Positions 1 through 6,300 of a stretch of DNA of 7,550 bases are shown here, piece after piece. Each line of letters starts with the position of its first letter. Positions within the stretch are counted from its first letter, which is position 1. The stretch is from Nanobdellota archaeon (GTDB lineage Archaea; Nanobdellota; Nanobdellia; SCGC-AAA011-G17; VGLX01), in NCBI GenBank assembly GCA_030691925.1, contig JAUYDG010000120.1:1-7550 (forward strand), read 5' to 3'. A program made the position numbers and the translations under genes. The notes under the pieces were generated by a model. That model ran no database searches and was not told the origin of the DNA. It saw nothing but the letters and a program-made list of their open reading frames with translations.

Positions 1-920
1 CACTTGGAACAAGTCTGGGAAGTCAGATAAGGATTGATTTTGATAATTCTTACTCCTTTCTCGACCGCCTTGTAGCTGATAAAACTTTGCAGTTGGTAAA
101 AGTTCCATCCATGCAACCAGAAGTTAATCCTTCTTCCTTTATTCCTTCTTATACCTTTGATATCCTCCATTACGATAGTGTCTCCTGCTCTGCAACTGTC
201 AACTATTCTTTTGCTGACGTTGTGGTTGGCCCAAGCCTTGAAACGTCTCTCCCTTCCAGACAGCTTCTTAAGAAGCCTCTTGGAGCTTCGAGTGCCTTTA
301 GCTTGGAGCTTACTCCTCAAACGCTTAAACTTGACCATACAAGATTTAATCTTGCTCCCACTGAAAAACTGCTTGTTGCTTGTTACGGCAACGTGATTTA
401 TCCCGATATCAACACCAACAACTTTCCCATCAGAAACACAAGCATTAACATTTCTGGAAAATGTGATATGGATAAACAATCCTTTTTTAGTTTTTATAAT
501 CTGAGCTGTTTGAGGGCTCCAATCCAAATACTTCCAATAACACTCAGGAACTTCAACAGGAATGTCAATCCTTCCCTTAATCGTAGTAACCCTTATCTTA
601 TCAGAAGAAAAAGAGAAAGTTCTTTTGTCGAAAGGCAAAGGAAGAAACTCTTTAAAGACCGGTTTGCCCCCTCTATTAGTTTTTACACTTTTAAGAGTCT
701 GAGAAGCTACCCTGTTAGCATTAATCACAAACTGGGAAGGAAGCCCAAACCTCTTCTTAGTTTTATAATAACAAAGATGATGCAACTCATACCTGTTAAA
801 TATCCCGGCTTTGAAACCTTTGTCAGCAATATAAGAAACAGCCCTAGAATACTGTCTCATCGTTTCAAGAACTTCCTTCCTTTGACGAACCTTAAGCTTT
901 ATAGTAACAAAACTCTTCAT
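1..920 (-). CDS. tnpB: TnpB, IS200/IS605-family RNA-guided nuclease (C-terminus beyond window)
   Basis: The reverse strand is open from an ATG at 920 to the window edge, giving 306 complete codons without a stop. Visible hallmarks are the RuvC-I motif GVDIGINHVAV with catalytic Asp171, the RuvC-II motif VMEDIKGIR with catalytic Glu252, an Arg/Lys-rich region between them (about 190-230), and the start of the zinc finger, TSQTCSK, with Cys304. The third RuvC acid and the rest of the finger, expected within about 70-100 further residues, lie outside. TnpB proteins are nucleases guided by an RNA made from the 3' end of their own element; that end is not in the window. No tnpA transposase lies upstream, so this may be a tnpB-only element, or tnpA may lie on the unseen side. 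A TATA box 27 nt before the ATG supports this start. T/G-ended codons match the other minus-strand genes, so codon use alone does not argue for recent transfer. Confidence 0.95.
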   Translation of the reverse strand, partial: MKSFVTIKLKVRQRKEVLETMRQYSRAVSYIADKGFKAGIFNRYELHHLCYYKTKKRFGLPSQFVINANRVASQTLKSVKTNRGGKPVFKEFLPLPFDKRTFSFSSDKIRVTTIKGRIDIPVEVPECYWKYLDWSPQTAQIIKTKKGLFIHITFSRNVNACVSDGKVVGVDIGINHVAVTSNKQFFSGSKIKSCMVKFKRLRSKLQAKGTRSSKRLLKKLSGRERRFKAWANHNVSKRIVDSCRAGDTIVMEDIKGIRRNKGRRINFWLHGWNFYQLQSFISYKAVEKGVRIIKINPYLTSQTCSK

Positions 921-944
921 AACAAAAACAAAAAACAGTTGTCC

Positions 945-952
945 TTTATAAA
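945..952 (-). promoter_or_regulatory. TATA box of tnpB
   Basis: TTTATAAA centred 27-28 nt upstream of the tnpB ATG, preceded on the minus strand by CAAG. The spacing fits an archaeal leaderless transcript starting at or next to the ATG. The octamer is a perfect palindrome, so it could in principle also fire towards the signal peptidase gene. Confidence 0.7.
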
Positions 953-1001
953 CTTGGCGCGCACACTTGTCGCGTTGTCCAGTACCCCCTCTCCCACAAA
1001 A

Positions 1002-1014
1002 TTTCCGACGGAAA
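1002..1014. repeat. 13-nt perfect palindrome in the element's left end
   Basis: TTTCCGACGGAAA reads the same on both strands except for the central base. A weaker TTCC...GGAA inverted pair follows at 1023-1041. The arms are too tight for a stable hairpin, so a protein-binding site is as plausible as a folded structure. Confidence 0.4.
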
Positions 1015-1082
1015 GAAAAAAATTCCGAAACATTTTTGGAACACACAATCCTAAAACTTCAAGAGGTGAAAAGGCAATTCCT

Positions 1083-1102
1083 CCCCACAGCAAGCTGAGG
1101 GG
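1083..1102 (-). repeat. Subterminal hairpin of the IS left end
   Basis: On the plus strand the order is CCCC, A, CAGC, AA, GCTG, A, GGGG: two 4-bp stem segments separated by an A-A mismatch (T-T on the minus strand) around a very small loop. Imperfect hairpins of this kind near element ends are bound by TnpA in IS200/IS605 elements. The foot lies 18 nt from the signal peptidase ATG. An alternative reading is a regulatory hairpin in the signal peptidase leader. Confidence 0.55.
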
Positions 1103-1120
1103 GTATCCTTGCCAACTTTA

Positions 1121-1708
1121 ATGAAAAAACGAAAAAGCCTCATCAGAAAAGCATGGCACTTCATCTGGGAAGACGACAGCATAGCGTCCTGGCTTGTAAA
1201 TATAGTCCTAGCATTTGTACTGGTCAAATTCGTAATCTATCCCGGACTAGGCCTGCTATTCAGCACAGACTACCCAGTAGTTGCTGTAGTATCAGGAAGC
1301 ATGACGCATAACCAAGAAAACTTTGACAAATGGTGGGAAAGCAACCAAGGCTGGTACACGCAGCAAGGCTTCACAAAAGAACAATTCCAAGACTTCCCAT
1401 TCCATAACGGCTTCAACCAAGGCGACATAATGGTGCTATTCGGCTCAGAACCAGAAAACATAAAAACAGGATACGTAATAGTCTACGAATCACACCCAGA
1501 CTACCCGCCAATAATACACAGGGTAACATCAACAGAACAAACAGAAGATACAACATACTTCCAAACAAAAGGAGACCACAACACAATACCGGACAGGGAA
1601 AAAATACCAGACGACAAGTTTTTAGGCAAGGCCGTGCTAAGAATACCCTACCTCGGCTGGGTTAAAATAATATTCACAGAAGCAGTAAAATTCCTCATCG
1701 GAGGATAA
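1121..1708 (+). CDS. Signal peptidase I, archaeal/ER (S26B) type
   Basis: A 195-residue membrane-bound protease that removes signal peptides from exported proteins. A basic N-terminus and WHFIWEDDS lead into a membrane segment (about residues 24-47). The catalytic motif SGSM (Ser60) follows, then GDI at 101, HRV with His133 as general base (bacteria use Lys), and GDHN with Asp152 followed by Asp158. A hydrophobic C-terminus (about 178-195) may be a second membrane contact. About 40 residues rich in Trp, Phe and Gln separate Ser60 from GDI, where many relatives have around a dozen. I chose ATG 1121; an in-frame TTG at 1109 would add four residues and has GAGGGGG five nt upstream, but the ATG gives the usual MKK-type N-terminus. 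No TATA box sits at leaderless distance, and the TnpB element appears to abut the start. TFS follows after 19 nt, probably co-transcribed. Confidence 0.93.
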   Translation: MKKRKSLIRKAWHFIWEDDSIASWLVNIVLAFVLVKFVIYPGLGLLFSTDYPVVAVVSGSMTHNQENFDKWWESNQGWYTQQGFTKEQFQDFPFHNGFNQGDIMVLFGSEPENIKTGYVIVYESHPDYPPIIHRVTSTEQTEDTTYFQTKGDHNTIPDREKIPDDKFLGKAVLRIPYLGWVKIIFTEAVKFLIGG

Positions 1709-1711
1709 AAC

Positions 1712-1719
1712 AAAGGAGG
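1712..1719 (+). promoter_or_regulatory. Shine-Dalgarno site for tfs
   Basis: AAAGGAGG ends 8 nt before the tfs ATG. It is the clearest ribosome-binding site in the window and fits an internal operon gene, in contrast to the genes here that look leaderless. Confidence 0.8.
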
Positions 1720-1727
1720 CTTTAAAA

Positions 1728-2045
1728 ATGGAATTTTGCCCGAAATGCGGCGCACTCATGGTCCCTAAGCAAGGAAAAAAAAGAAAATCGCTGGCATGCG
1801 ACTGCGGCTACAGGACAAAACAAAAACCGTCAGTAACGTCGCTAAAAGAAAAAGTACCGGCAGGAAGAGGAATAGAAGTGGTGGACAAAAAATTAGAGCT
1901 GCTGCCAAAAACAGACGAAGAATGCCCGAAATGCAAAAACAAGGAAGCATACTACTGGACCGTACAAACCAGGGCAGGGGACGAAGCAGAAACAAGGTTC
2001 CTGGAATGCACCAAATGCAAGCATAGATGGAGATCGAACACTTAA
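1728..2045 (+). CDS. tfs: Transcription factor S (TFIIS/RPB9-like transcript cleavage factor)
   Basis: A 105-residue two-zinc-ribbon protein that enters the archaeal RNA polymerase secondary channel and stimulates cleavage of backtracked RNA. The N-terminal ribbon uses Cys4, Cys7, Cys24 and Cys26; the second pair is C-x-C rather than the common C-x-x-C. A Lys-rich linker (about 30-60) follows. The C-terminal TFIIS-type ribbon uses Cys66, Cys69, Cys94 and Cys97, with the catalytic hairpin QTRAGDE (Asp85, Glu86). The usual hairpin reads QTRSADE, so the acidic pair is kept but the two residues before it differ. A strong ribosome-binding site and a 19-nt gap place it in an operon with the signal peptidase. 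PCNA lies nearby; I recall TFS-PCNA proximity in other archaeal genomes. Confidence 0.95.
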   Translation: MEFCPKCGALMVPKQGKKRKSLACDCGYRTKQKPSVTSLKEKVPAGRGIEVVDKKLELLPKTDEECPKCKNKEAYYWTVQTRAGDEAETRFLECTKCKHRWRSNT

Positions 2046-2053
2046 AGCGAAAC

Positions 2054-2063
2054 TTTTATAATA
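2054..2063 (+). promoter_or_regulatory. Putative TATA box for the 2104-2523 membrane protein gene
   Basis: TTTTATAATA lies directly after the tfs stop. With the usual archaeal spacing, transcription would begin near 2085 and leave a short leader of about 18 nt containing GAGTGA before the ATG at 2104. AT-richness makes this less certain than the leaderless promoters. Confidence 0.45.
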
Positions 2064-2103
2064 AAAAAACACCTTAAGATTATAACCAAAAGAGAGTGAA
2101 AGA

Positions 2104-2523
2104 ATGTTTTATCCAGGAATGACCAAGGGCAGAGCGACCTTAAGCGTTCTAATCGGAATAATATGCATAGCCGTAGGAGGCATACCTCTCCTCAAACTAA
2201 ACATCTCAACGGCAATGCCCCAGCTGTTCTCACCGTTCATCGTAAAAATAATGCTACTAATAGGAGGCCTGCTCTTGCTGTACGACGGCTTCCAAATCAA
2301 AAACCCGCTAACAGGGATGATAAAAGGGACATCGATAATCGGGGGAATACTGCTGTTTATCGTAGGAGCGGCGCCACTGCTGATCGACACAGGAATGCTA
2401 AACAAGCAGTTGCCGTTCATAGCGACGCTAAGCATACCGGTAACAGTCTTGGAAGGGCTCTTAGTCTTCTTCGGATTCTACCTGTTATATGATGCTTACA
2501 TGCTGTCAAGACGGTTCTTCTAA
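2104..2523 (+). CDS. Small four-helix integral membrane protein, unknown function
   Basis: A 139-residue, very hydrophobic protein that I do not recognise as a named family. Four membrane segments are visible at about residues 11-31, 44-64, 76-93 and 105-130. The two halves resemble each other: VGGIPLL (24-30) matches VGAAPLL (87-93), and LLYDGFQI (58-65) matches LLYDAYML (127-134). This suggests a duplicated two-helix unit with conserved Pro-Leu-Leu and Leu-Tyr-Asp positions. No catalytic motif or signal peptide is evident, and the C-terminus is short and basic (SRRFF). It sits between tfs and the PCNA gene on the same strand, with 58 nt before and 56 nt after it, and a likely promoter of its own. 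A transporter-like or scaffold role is possible, but nothing in the sequence settles it. Confidence 0.85.
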   Translation: MFYPGMTKGRATLSVLIGIICIAVGGIPLLKLNISTAMPQLFSPFIVKIMLLIGGLLLLYDGFQIKNPLTGMIKGTSIIGGILLFIVGAAPLLIDTGMLNKQLPFIATLSIPVTVLEGLLVFFGFYLLYDAYMLSRRFF

Positions 2524-2544
2524 TATTATTCTTTGCCACCAAAA

Positions 2545-2553
2545 ACAATAAAA
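2545..2553 (+). promoter_or_regulatory. Putative TATA box of the PCNA gene
   Basis: ACAATAAAA is centred about 30 nt before the PCNA ATG, and no ribosome-binding motif lies near that ATG. The arrangement fits a leaderless transcript like those proposed for tnpB, the Lon gene and the Cys-rich gene. Confidence 0.5.
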
Positions 2554-2579
2554 AGGAATAAACCAAGCATTCTTCTAAA

Positions 2580-3317
2580 ATGAAACTCGTACTAGCAGAA
2601 CCAAGGCTGTTGAAAGACAGCATATCAATAATCTCCGAACTAGTGAATGAGGTAACGTTCAAGATAGACAAAGACAAGATAGAAATAGTAGCGATGGACC
2701 CGGCAAACGTGGCGATGGTAGTATTCAAACTATTGTCAAGCGCCTTCGTAGAGTACGACGTAAAAGAAAGTGAGGACGTAGCAGTAAATCTCGACAACCT
2801 GAACCAAGTGCTGAAAAGGGCGAAACCATCAGACACAGTAACAATAGAGCTGGTTGAAAACAAGCTCAAGATAACACTAAGAGGGGAAAGCACAAGGACA
2901 TTCAGCCTAAGCCTCATAGACGCGGATGAATCAGAGCAAAAAATACCTGAACTGAAATTCGACACAAAAGTAGAGATGCTATCAATAGCACTGACAGAAG
3001 CGATAGACGACATGGACATAGTAGCAGAATCAGTAGCGCTTATGGCAGAAGCCAGCAAGCTTACCATACAATCAGAAGGAAGATTCAACACAGCCAGGGT
3101 AGAATTGCCAAAAAACGATAATACCGTGATAACAACAAAGGACAAGGTATCAGCAAAATACAGCATAGAGTACCTGAAAAAAATAGTAAAAGGGTCAAAG
3201 CTGGCAGAAACAGTGGTGCTGAACTTCGGAAAAGAATACCCTTTAAGGGCAGACTACAAGATAATGGACAGGCTGATGCTAAGCTTCATACTGGCGCCAA
3301 GAGTGGACAACGACTAA
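2580..3317 (+). CDS. pcn: DNA polymerase sliding clamp (PCNA)
   Basis: A 245-residue protein, the normal length for an archaeal PCNA, which trimerises into a ring that tethers replicative polymerases, FEN1, ligase and other partners to DNA. Visible landmarks are MDPANVAMV at 39-47, the interdomain connector loop around 113-127 (LIDADESEQ onward) that links the two clamp domains, and FILAPRV at 236-242 near the C-terminus, part of the PIP-box-binding surface. Lys and Arg residues on domain helices fit DNA facing the inner ring. The ATG at 2580 gives the canonical start and has a candidate TATA box 30 nt upstream. Third codon positions are strikingly poor in T (1 of the first 60 codons). A T-rich terminator follows, and the next gene converges with an 11-nt gap. 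Confidence 0.97.
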   Translation: MKLVLAEPRLLKDSISIISELVNEVTFKIDKDKIEIVAMDPANVAMVVFKLLSSAFVEYDVKESEDVAVNLDNLNQVLKRAKPSDTVTIELVENKLKITLRGESTRTFSLSLIDADESEQKIPELKFDTKVEMLSIALTEAIDDMDIVAESVALMAEASKLTIQSEGRFNTARVELPKNDNTVITTKDKVSAKYSIEYLKKIVKGSKLAETVVLNFGKEYPLRADYKIMDRLMLSFILAPRVDND

Positions 3318-3320
3318 GAA

Positions 3321-3338
3321 TTTTTTTCTTATTTTTCT
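3321..3338 (+). terminator. T-rich terminator after the PCNA gene
   Basis: Two runs of T (seven and five) separated by CTTA and followed by CTT begin four nt after the PCNA stop. Archaeal RNA polymerase terminates on such tracts without a hairpin. The tract overlaps the last codons of the convergent gene, which has no T tract of its own immediately downstream on its strand. Confidence 0.7.
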
Positions 3339-3943
3339 TGGTAATTATCAAGAACACCTATCAAGCTATACTGCTGAGAAGGGTTCTTAGATATTATAAC
3401 ATAAGAAGTGCCATTCACTTTCATAATCTCCTTATCATTACTAATTATGCTTTCCAGATTAGTGCCCTTGCCCTTAAGGCTTCCCAGCTTACTGCCGTTC
3501 AAGTCAAAAACATCACCCTTGTAAACGCTGCCGGTACATTGGCCGAGAGCATTGTACAAGCCGTCGCTATTCAAATAACCGGTGACAACGCCATCCTTGT
3601 CAGCCAGGACGTAAGCTTCTCCCGCTACGCCAAGTAGCACGCCGTTCCTGTAAACTTCCTTATCCTGGGAAAGGAAACTTTTCTTGAAGCTAATCTGGGA
3701 AGAGTCATAATGCTTTAGGCTAGAGGGCAGCACCTGCTCGATGGTCTGAGGAGGCACAACCTTCACTTCGCCTTTTTTATTCTGGGAAGGCTGAGTATAC
3801 ATGCAAGTTTGAACGTTGTAGAAAATCCAAATAATAATGCCCCATTTAATCACCTTAGCTGTTGCAAACTTCTTTTTAATTTCAACGCCTTCGATGCCTT
3901 CGATGCGCAACTGTTTCGGTGCTTTTTTGAAAAGATCAGGCAT
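3329..3943 (-). CDS. Single-pass membrane protein with four beta repeats (4-fold beta-flower-like), function unknown
   Basis: A 204-residue protein with a basic N-terminal stretch (1-30), one membrane segment at about 32-46, a linker (50-95), and a soluble domain at about 97-160. The domain reads as four short units of the form Y/V-x-x-x-G-x-x-x-G: VYRNGVLLG, VLADKDGVVTG, LYNALGQCTG and VFDLNGSKLG. This resembles the bacterial 4-fold beta flower fold; the match is by eye. A tail (161-204) holds a possible further beta unit. The ATG overlaps the end of the Lon gene by 8 nt and has AGGGGG five nt upstream, so translation is probably coupled. The pairing suggests a membrane anchor, adaptor or regulator for the protease, but this is inference from position only. 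An alternative is an unrelated envelope protein. Confidence 0.85.
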   Translation of the reverse strand: MPDLFKKAPKQLRIEGIEGVEIKKKFATAKVIKWGIIIWIFYNVQTCMYTQPSQNKKGEVKVVPPQTIEQVLPSSLKHYDSSQISFKKSFLSQDKEVYRNGVLLGVAGEAYVLADKDGVVTGYLNSDGLYNALGQCTGSVYKGDVFDLNGSKLGSLKGKGTNLESIISNDKEIMKVNGTSYVIISKNPSQQYSLIGVLDNYQEK

Positions 3944-6275
3944 TTTTGCCCCCTATGTTTTTAGCATAAGCATCCAGCTTTTCATGCACACGCTTCTCAA
4001 CAGTCTCCATATCCGAGTGCATGACTATGCGCACAACATCATCTATGCTTCTGACACTGTAAATCTTGAACTTATCACCGTCTTTAACAACGTCATCGCC
4101 CAGCATCAAGTCATGCACGTTTGACTCAGGTATTATGGTCCCGTTATTGCCGGTAAGGCCTTTTTTCTTGCATACCTTATAAAAACCTTCTATCTTCTCA
4201 TTAACCCCGCCGATGGGCTGCACATTTCCATCCTCATCCATAGAGCCGGTCATAGCATAGCCCTGGTCTGCAGGTATTCCGGAAAGCTTTGAGAGCAAAG
4301 CAACAGTATGGGCGATAGAAGCGCTGTCACCATCCACTTTTGAATAGTTCTGCTTAAAGCTGACAGTAGCTGAACAGCTGCTCATCTTCCTCTTGGAAAA
4401 CTTCTGCTTCAGGAAAGCCTCAACGATCTTATTCGCCTTCTTGTAAAAGTCCCCCCCAAGATTAGAATCTGCATCTATGTACTCTATGCATAGGCTTTGG
4501 CCTTCAGAAACAGAAGCCTTAATCTTCATGGGGTAACCGAAAGATACAAGTCCGAACTCATCCTGGGAAACTGCCAAGCCGTTGACAGAGCCAACCTCCA
4601 AGCCTTCAGTCTTTATCTGTATGAAATCCTTATCTATATATGCCATCTTGTCATCTTCCATCTGGGAGTTAACCTTCCTGGACTCTTTAACAGCCTCGTC
4701 TATATGCACCTTTTCAATAACATCCTTTTTCTGCTCATTAGCTATCAAGCCAGCAGTAGTAACCAACTGGCCTATGGGGTCCAAGATGTTGGTAAGCTTA
4801 TTCTTGCCATGGCTATGGCTTTGCGACATCCTGATGCCCCGCTCAACAAGCGCAGCTAGTGCACCAGGAGCAGCATGAGGAAGCTTATCCTTATTCTTCG
4901 GATCAGAATTATACTCATCAATCTTGAACTTAACAAACTCGGCATACCCGAGCCTGTTCTCCAAAGTATTATCCATTGTGGCGTCTAAAGTGACTTTGTA
5001 CTGGAACCTTCTTGCAATCTTAGGCGTAAGTATCTGAAGCAGGTCCTCGTTTGCGCAACCGATAACGATGCAGTCTGCCTCGACAGGCTGCGTCTCTATG
5101 CCTGCAGAAGTCCCCCCATTAGAAAGCCCATGGCCTCCGCCGATTCTTCCTTTCTTTTCCTGCAATACTGTCAGCAGATAATTCCTCATAAACTGGTTTT
5201 GCAGGATCGTGATGAGCTCGTCTATGATTATTATGCCGCCATTAGCCTTGTGGAGCTTACCTGCCTGGCACCTCGTATGAGGGGGTGTCATGTTTAGGGC
5301 GTCGTGCCCAGCTTCTCCCATAAGGTTTTGTATCGTCGGGTTTTCGATATACTGCACAGGCAAGCCCGTAGTTTCGGAATTGTCAACGATGAGGTTAGCA
5401 GTGTATTTCTCCTGCGTAGCATTCTTCATCATAGGATTTTGGCCGGTATAGTTGTCGAAGAAAGAAACCTTGAACACGTCCAAGTTTTCCCCAGTATCCT
5501 TGACCAGCTGCTCAAAAAACTTCATAACCTTAGGCTGATCAGTATACTTATTGATTATCGACTCAAGGCTGAACAAGCCTCTTAAATCACGCGGAGCACC
5601 CTTAGAGAGCGCAGGAAAAATCTCTTTCAAGGAATATGCTTGGCCGTCAAGCTCTAATATAGGAGCATTCAATATGATGGCTTCTTTATCCAGCACTTCC
5701 TTATAATCCTTGACAAGCTTATAGCCACCATACTTCTCAGCATTCTTAATCAGGTTGCCTACAGTTGTCGAGTAAGACTCGGTATAGAAAAAAGAATTTC
5801 TAGTATGGGTAACAGGTATCTTCGTGATGTCCTGCTTTGAATTAATCATCCAGCCGTTCCTTATCGCGTCAGGAAGGCCCTTCATAATTATCCTCAAATC
5901 AGTCTTGAACTGGCTGCCGAGAGGCGTTGGAAGCGCCAAAACCTCAGGAGAATAATGGTCTTGAAAATTGTGAACCAAAACCTGGTCGTAAAGCCGGATA
6001 TTTTCCGACCTCTTTTTAGAATACTGCTCAGCAACAGTCTTAGCAAGCAATGATTTTCCACAGCCAGCAGGACCTAGCAAGAGCACGTTCCTCTTTGACT
6101 CTATAGCCCTCAGAATAGTCTGCTTAGCAGAGTCCTGGCCCTTAACAATATCAATAGGCTCCTTAGGAGGCTCTATCTCAGCAGTAGTATTAAACTTGAA
6201 ATCTTTAACATCAGCTTTCCAGGTAAGCTTCTCCGAAGGCACTTCATATTTGGAGATATCAATTGGGTCAGCCAT
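3936..6275 (-). CDS. lonB: ATP-dependent Lon-family protease (LonB/COG1067 type) with long AAA+ insert
   Basis: A 779-residue AAA+ protease that would unfold and degrade proteins. Walker A is GPAGCGKS (68-75) and Walker B is IIIIDEL (348-354), preceded by KLHKANGG. The C-terminal protease domain has VDGDSAS with catalytic Ser651 and GGVNEK with Lys694. Their 43-residue spacing equals that of E. coli Lon Ser679/Lys722. About 270 residues separate Walker A and B. Archaeal LonB carries membrane helices there, but I see none here. The start of the insert (VHNF, then LALPTPLG and F-x-x-D-L) recalls the bacterial Lon-related AAA_32 family such as YcbZ. I chose ATG 6275 rather than GTG 6326 because a TATA box lies within the 17-residue extension, 29 nt before the ATG. 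The following gene overlaps the 3' end by 8 nt. Confidence 0.93.
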   Translation of the reverse strand: MADPIDISKYEVPSEKLTWKADVKDFKFNTTAEIEPPKEPIDIVKGQDSAKQTILRAIESKRNVLLLGPAGCGKSLLAKTVAEQYSKKRSENIRLYDQVLVHNFQDHYSPEVLALPTPLGSQFKTDLRIIMKGLPDAIRNGWMINSKQDITKIPVTHTRNSFFYTESYSTTVGNLIKNAEKYGGYKLVKDYKEVLDKEAIILNAPILELDGQAYSLKEIFPALSKGAPRDLRGLFSLESIINKYTDQPKVMKFFEQLVKDTGENLDVFKVSFFDNYTGQNPMMKNATQEKYTANLIVDNSETTGLPVQYIENPTIQNLMGEAGHDALNMTPPHTRCQAGKLHKANGGIIIIDELITILQNQFMRNYLLTVLQEKKGRIGGGHGLSNGGTSAGIETQPVEADCIVIGCANEDLLQILTPKIARRFQYKVTLDATMDNTLENRLGYAEFVKFKIDEYNSDPKNKDKLPHAAPGALAALVERGIRMSQSHSHGKNKLTNILDPIGQLVTTAGLIANEQKKDVIEKVHIDEAVKESRKVNSQMEDDKMAYIDKDFIQIKTEGLEVGSVNGLAVSQDEFGLVSFGYPMKIKASVSEGQSLCIEYIDADSNLGGDFYKKANKIVEAFLKQKFSKRKMSSCSATVSFKQNYSKVDGDSASIAHTVALLSKLSGIPADQGYAMTGSMDEDGNVQPIGGVNEKIEGFYKVCKKKGLTGNNGTIIPESNVHDLMLGDDVVKDGDKFKIYSVRSIDDVVRIVMHSDMETVEKRVHEKLDAYAKNIGGKNA
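3949..3954 (-). promoter_or_regulatory. Shine-Dalgarno site inside the end of the Lon gene
   Basis: On the minus strand AGGGGG lies five nt before the ATG of the 204-residue protein and inside the last codons of the Lon gene. It supports the ATG at 3943 as the start and points to coupled translation. Confidence 0.65.
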
Positions 6276-6300
6276 CTTAGAGCAATTGATTCCAAGTTTC

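Larger units (their letters stand above)
1..1120 (-). mobile_element. IS200/IS605 (IS1341-like) element, left-end portion; outer boundary approximate
   Basis: The element holds tnpB (1-920) and a roughly 200-nt structured non-coding stretch before it. That stretch contains a small GC-rich hairpin (958-974), a perfect palindrome (1002-1014) and a strong imperfect hairpin (1083-1102), typical of the subterminal hairpins IS200/IS605 transposases recognise. From what I recall of IS608, left-end cleavage is about 19 nt 5' of the hairpin foot. Here that falls at about 1120-1121, with TTCAT read on the minus strand at 1125-1121 as a candidate flanking target pentamer. The boundary is an inference; the other end lies outside the window. 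Confidence 0.55.

Noticed and set aside
1..920. T-ended codon use in tnpB as a sign of recent horizontal transfer
   Set aside because: The Lon gene on the same strand shows the same T/G-ended preference, so the strand-wide skew explains it.
958..974. CGCG...CGCG hairpin as the true element end
   Set aside because: It has a bulge and a two-base loop and lies right beside the tnpB promoter; the hairpin at 1083-1102 is stronger. It remains a fallback if the outer boundary is shown to be nearer.
1062..1069. AGAGGTGA, a good ribosome-binding match
   Set aside because: No start codon with a sustained open frame follows at a usable distance, so it is probably chance.
87..1121. A 344-codon open frame on the plus strand, and a shorter one at 157-396
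   Set aside because: It lies antisense to tnpB, whose reverse-strand translation has clear RuvC and zinc-finger motifs. The plus-strand product is low-complexity and shows no family features.
2417..3166. A 249-codon minus-strand frame rich in Ser
   Set aside because: It is a mirror of the PCNA gene; the Ser-rich content reflects the A-ended codon bias of the plus strand.
4497..5585. Plus-strand frames within the Lon gene (4497-4859, 4582-4878, 5304-5585)
   Set aside because: They are antisense to well-conserved Lon motifs and have no features of their own.
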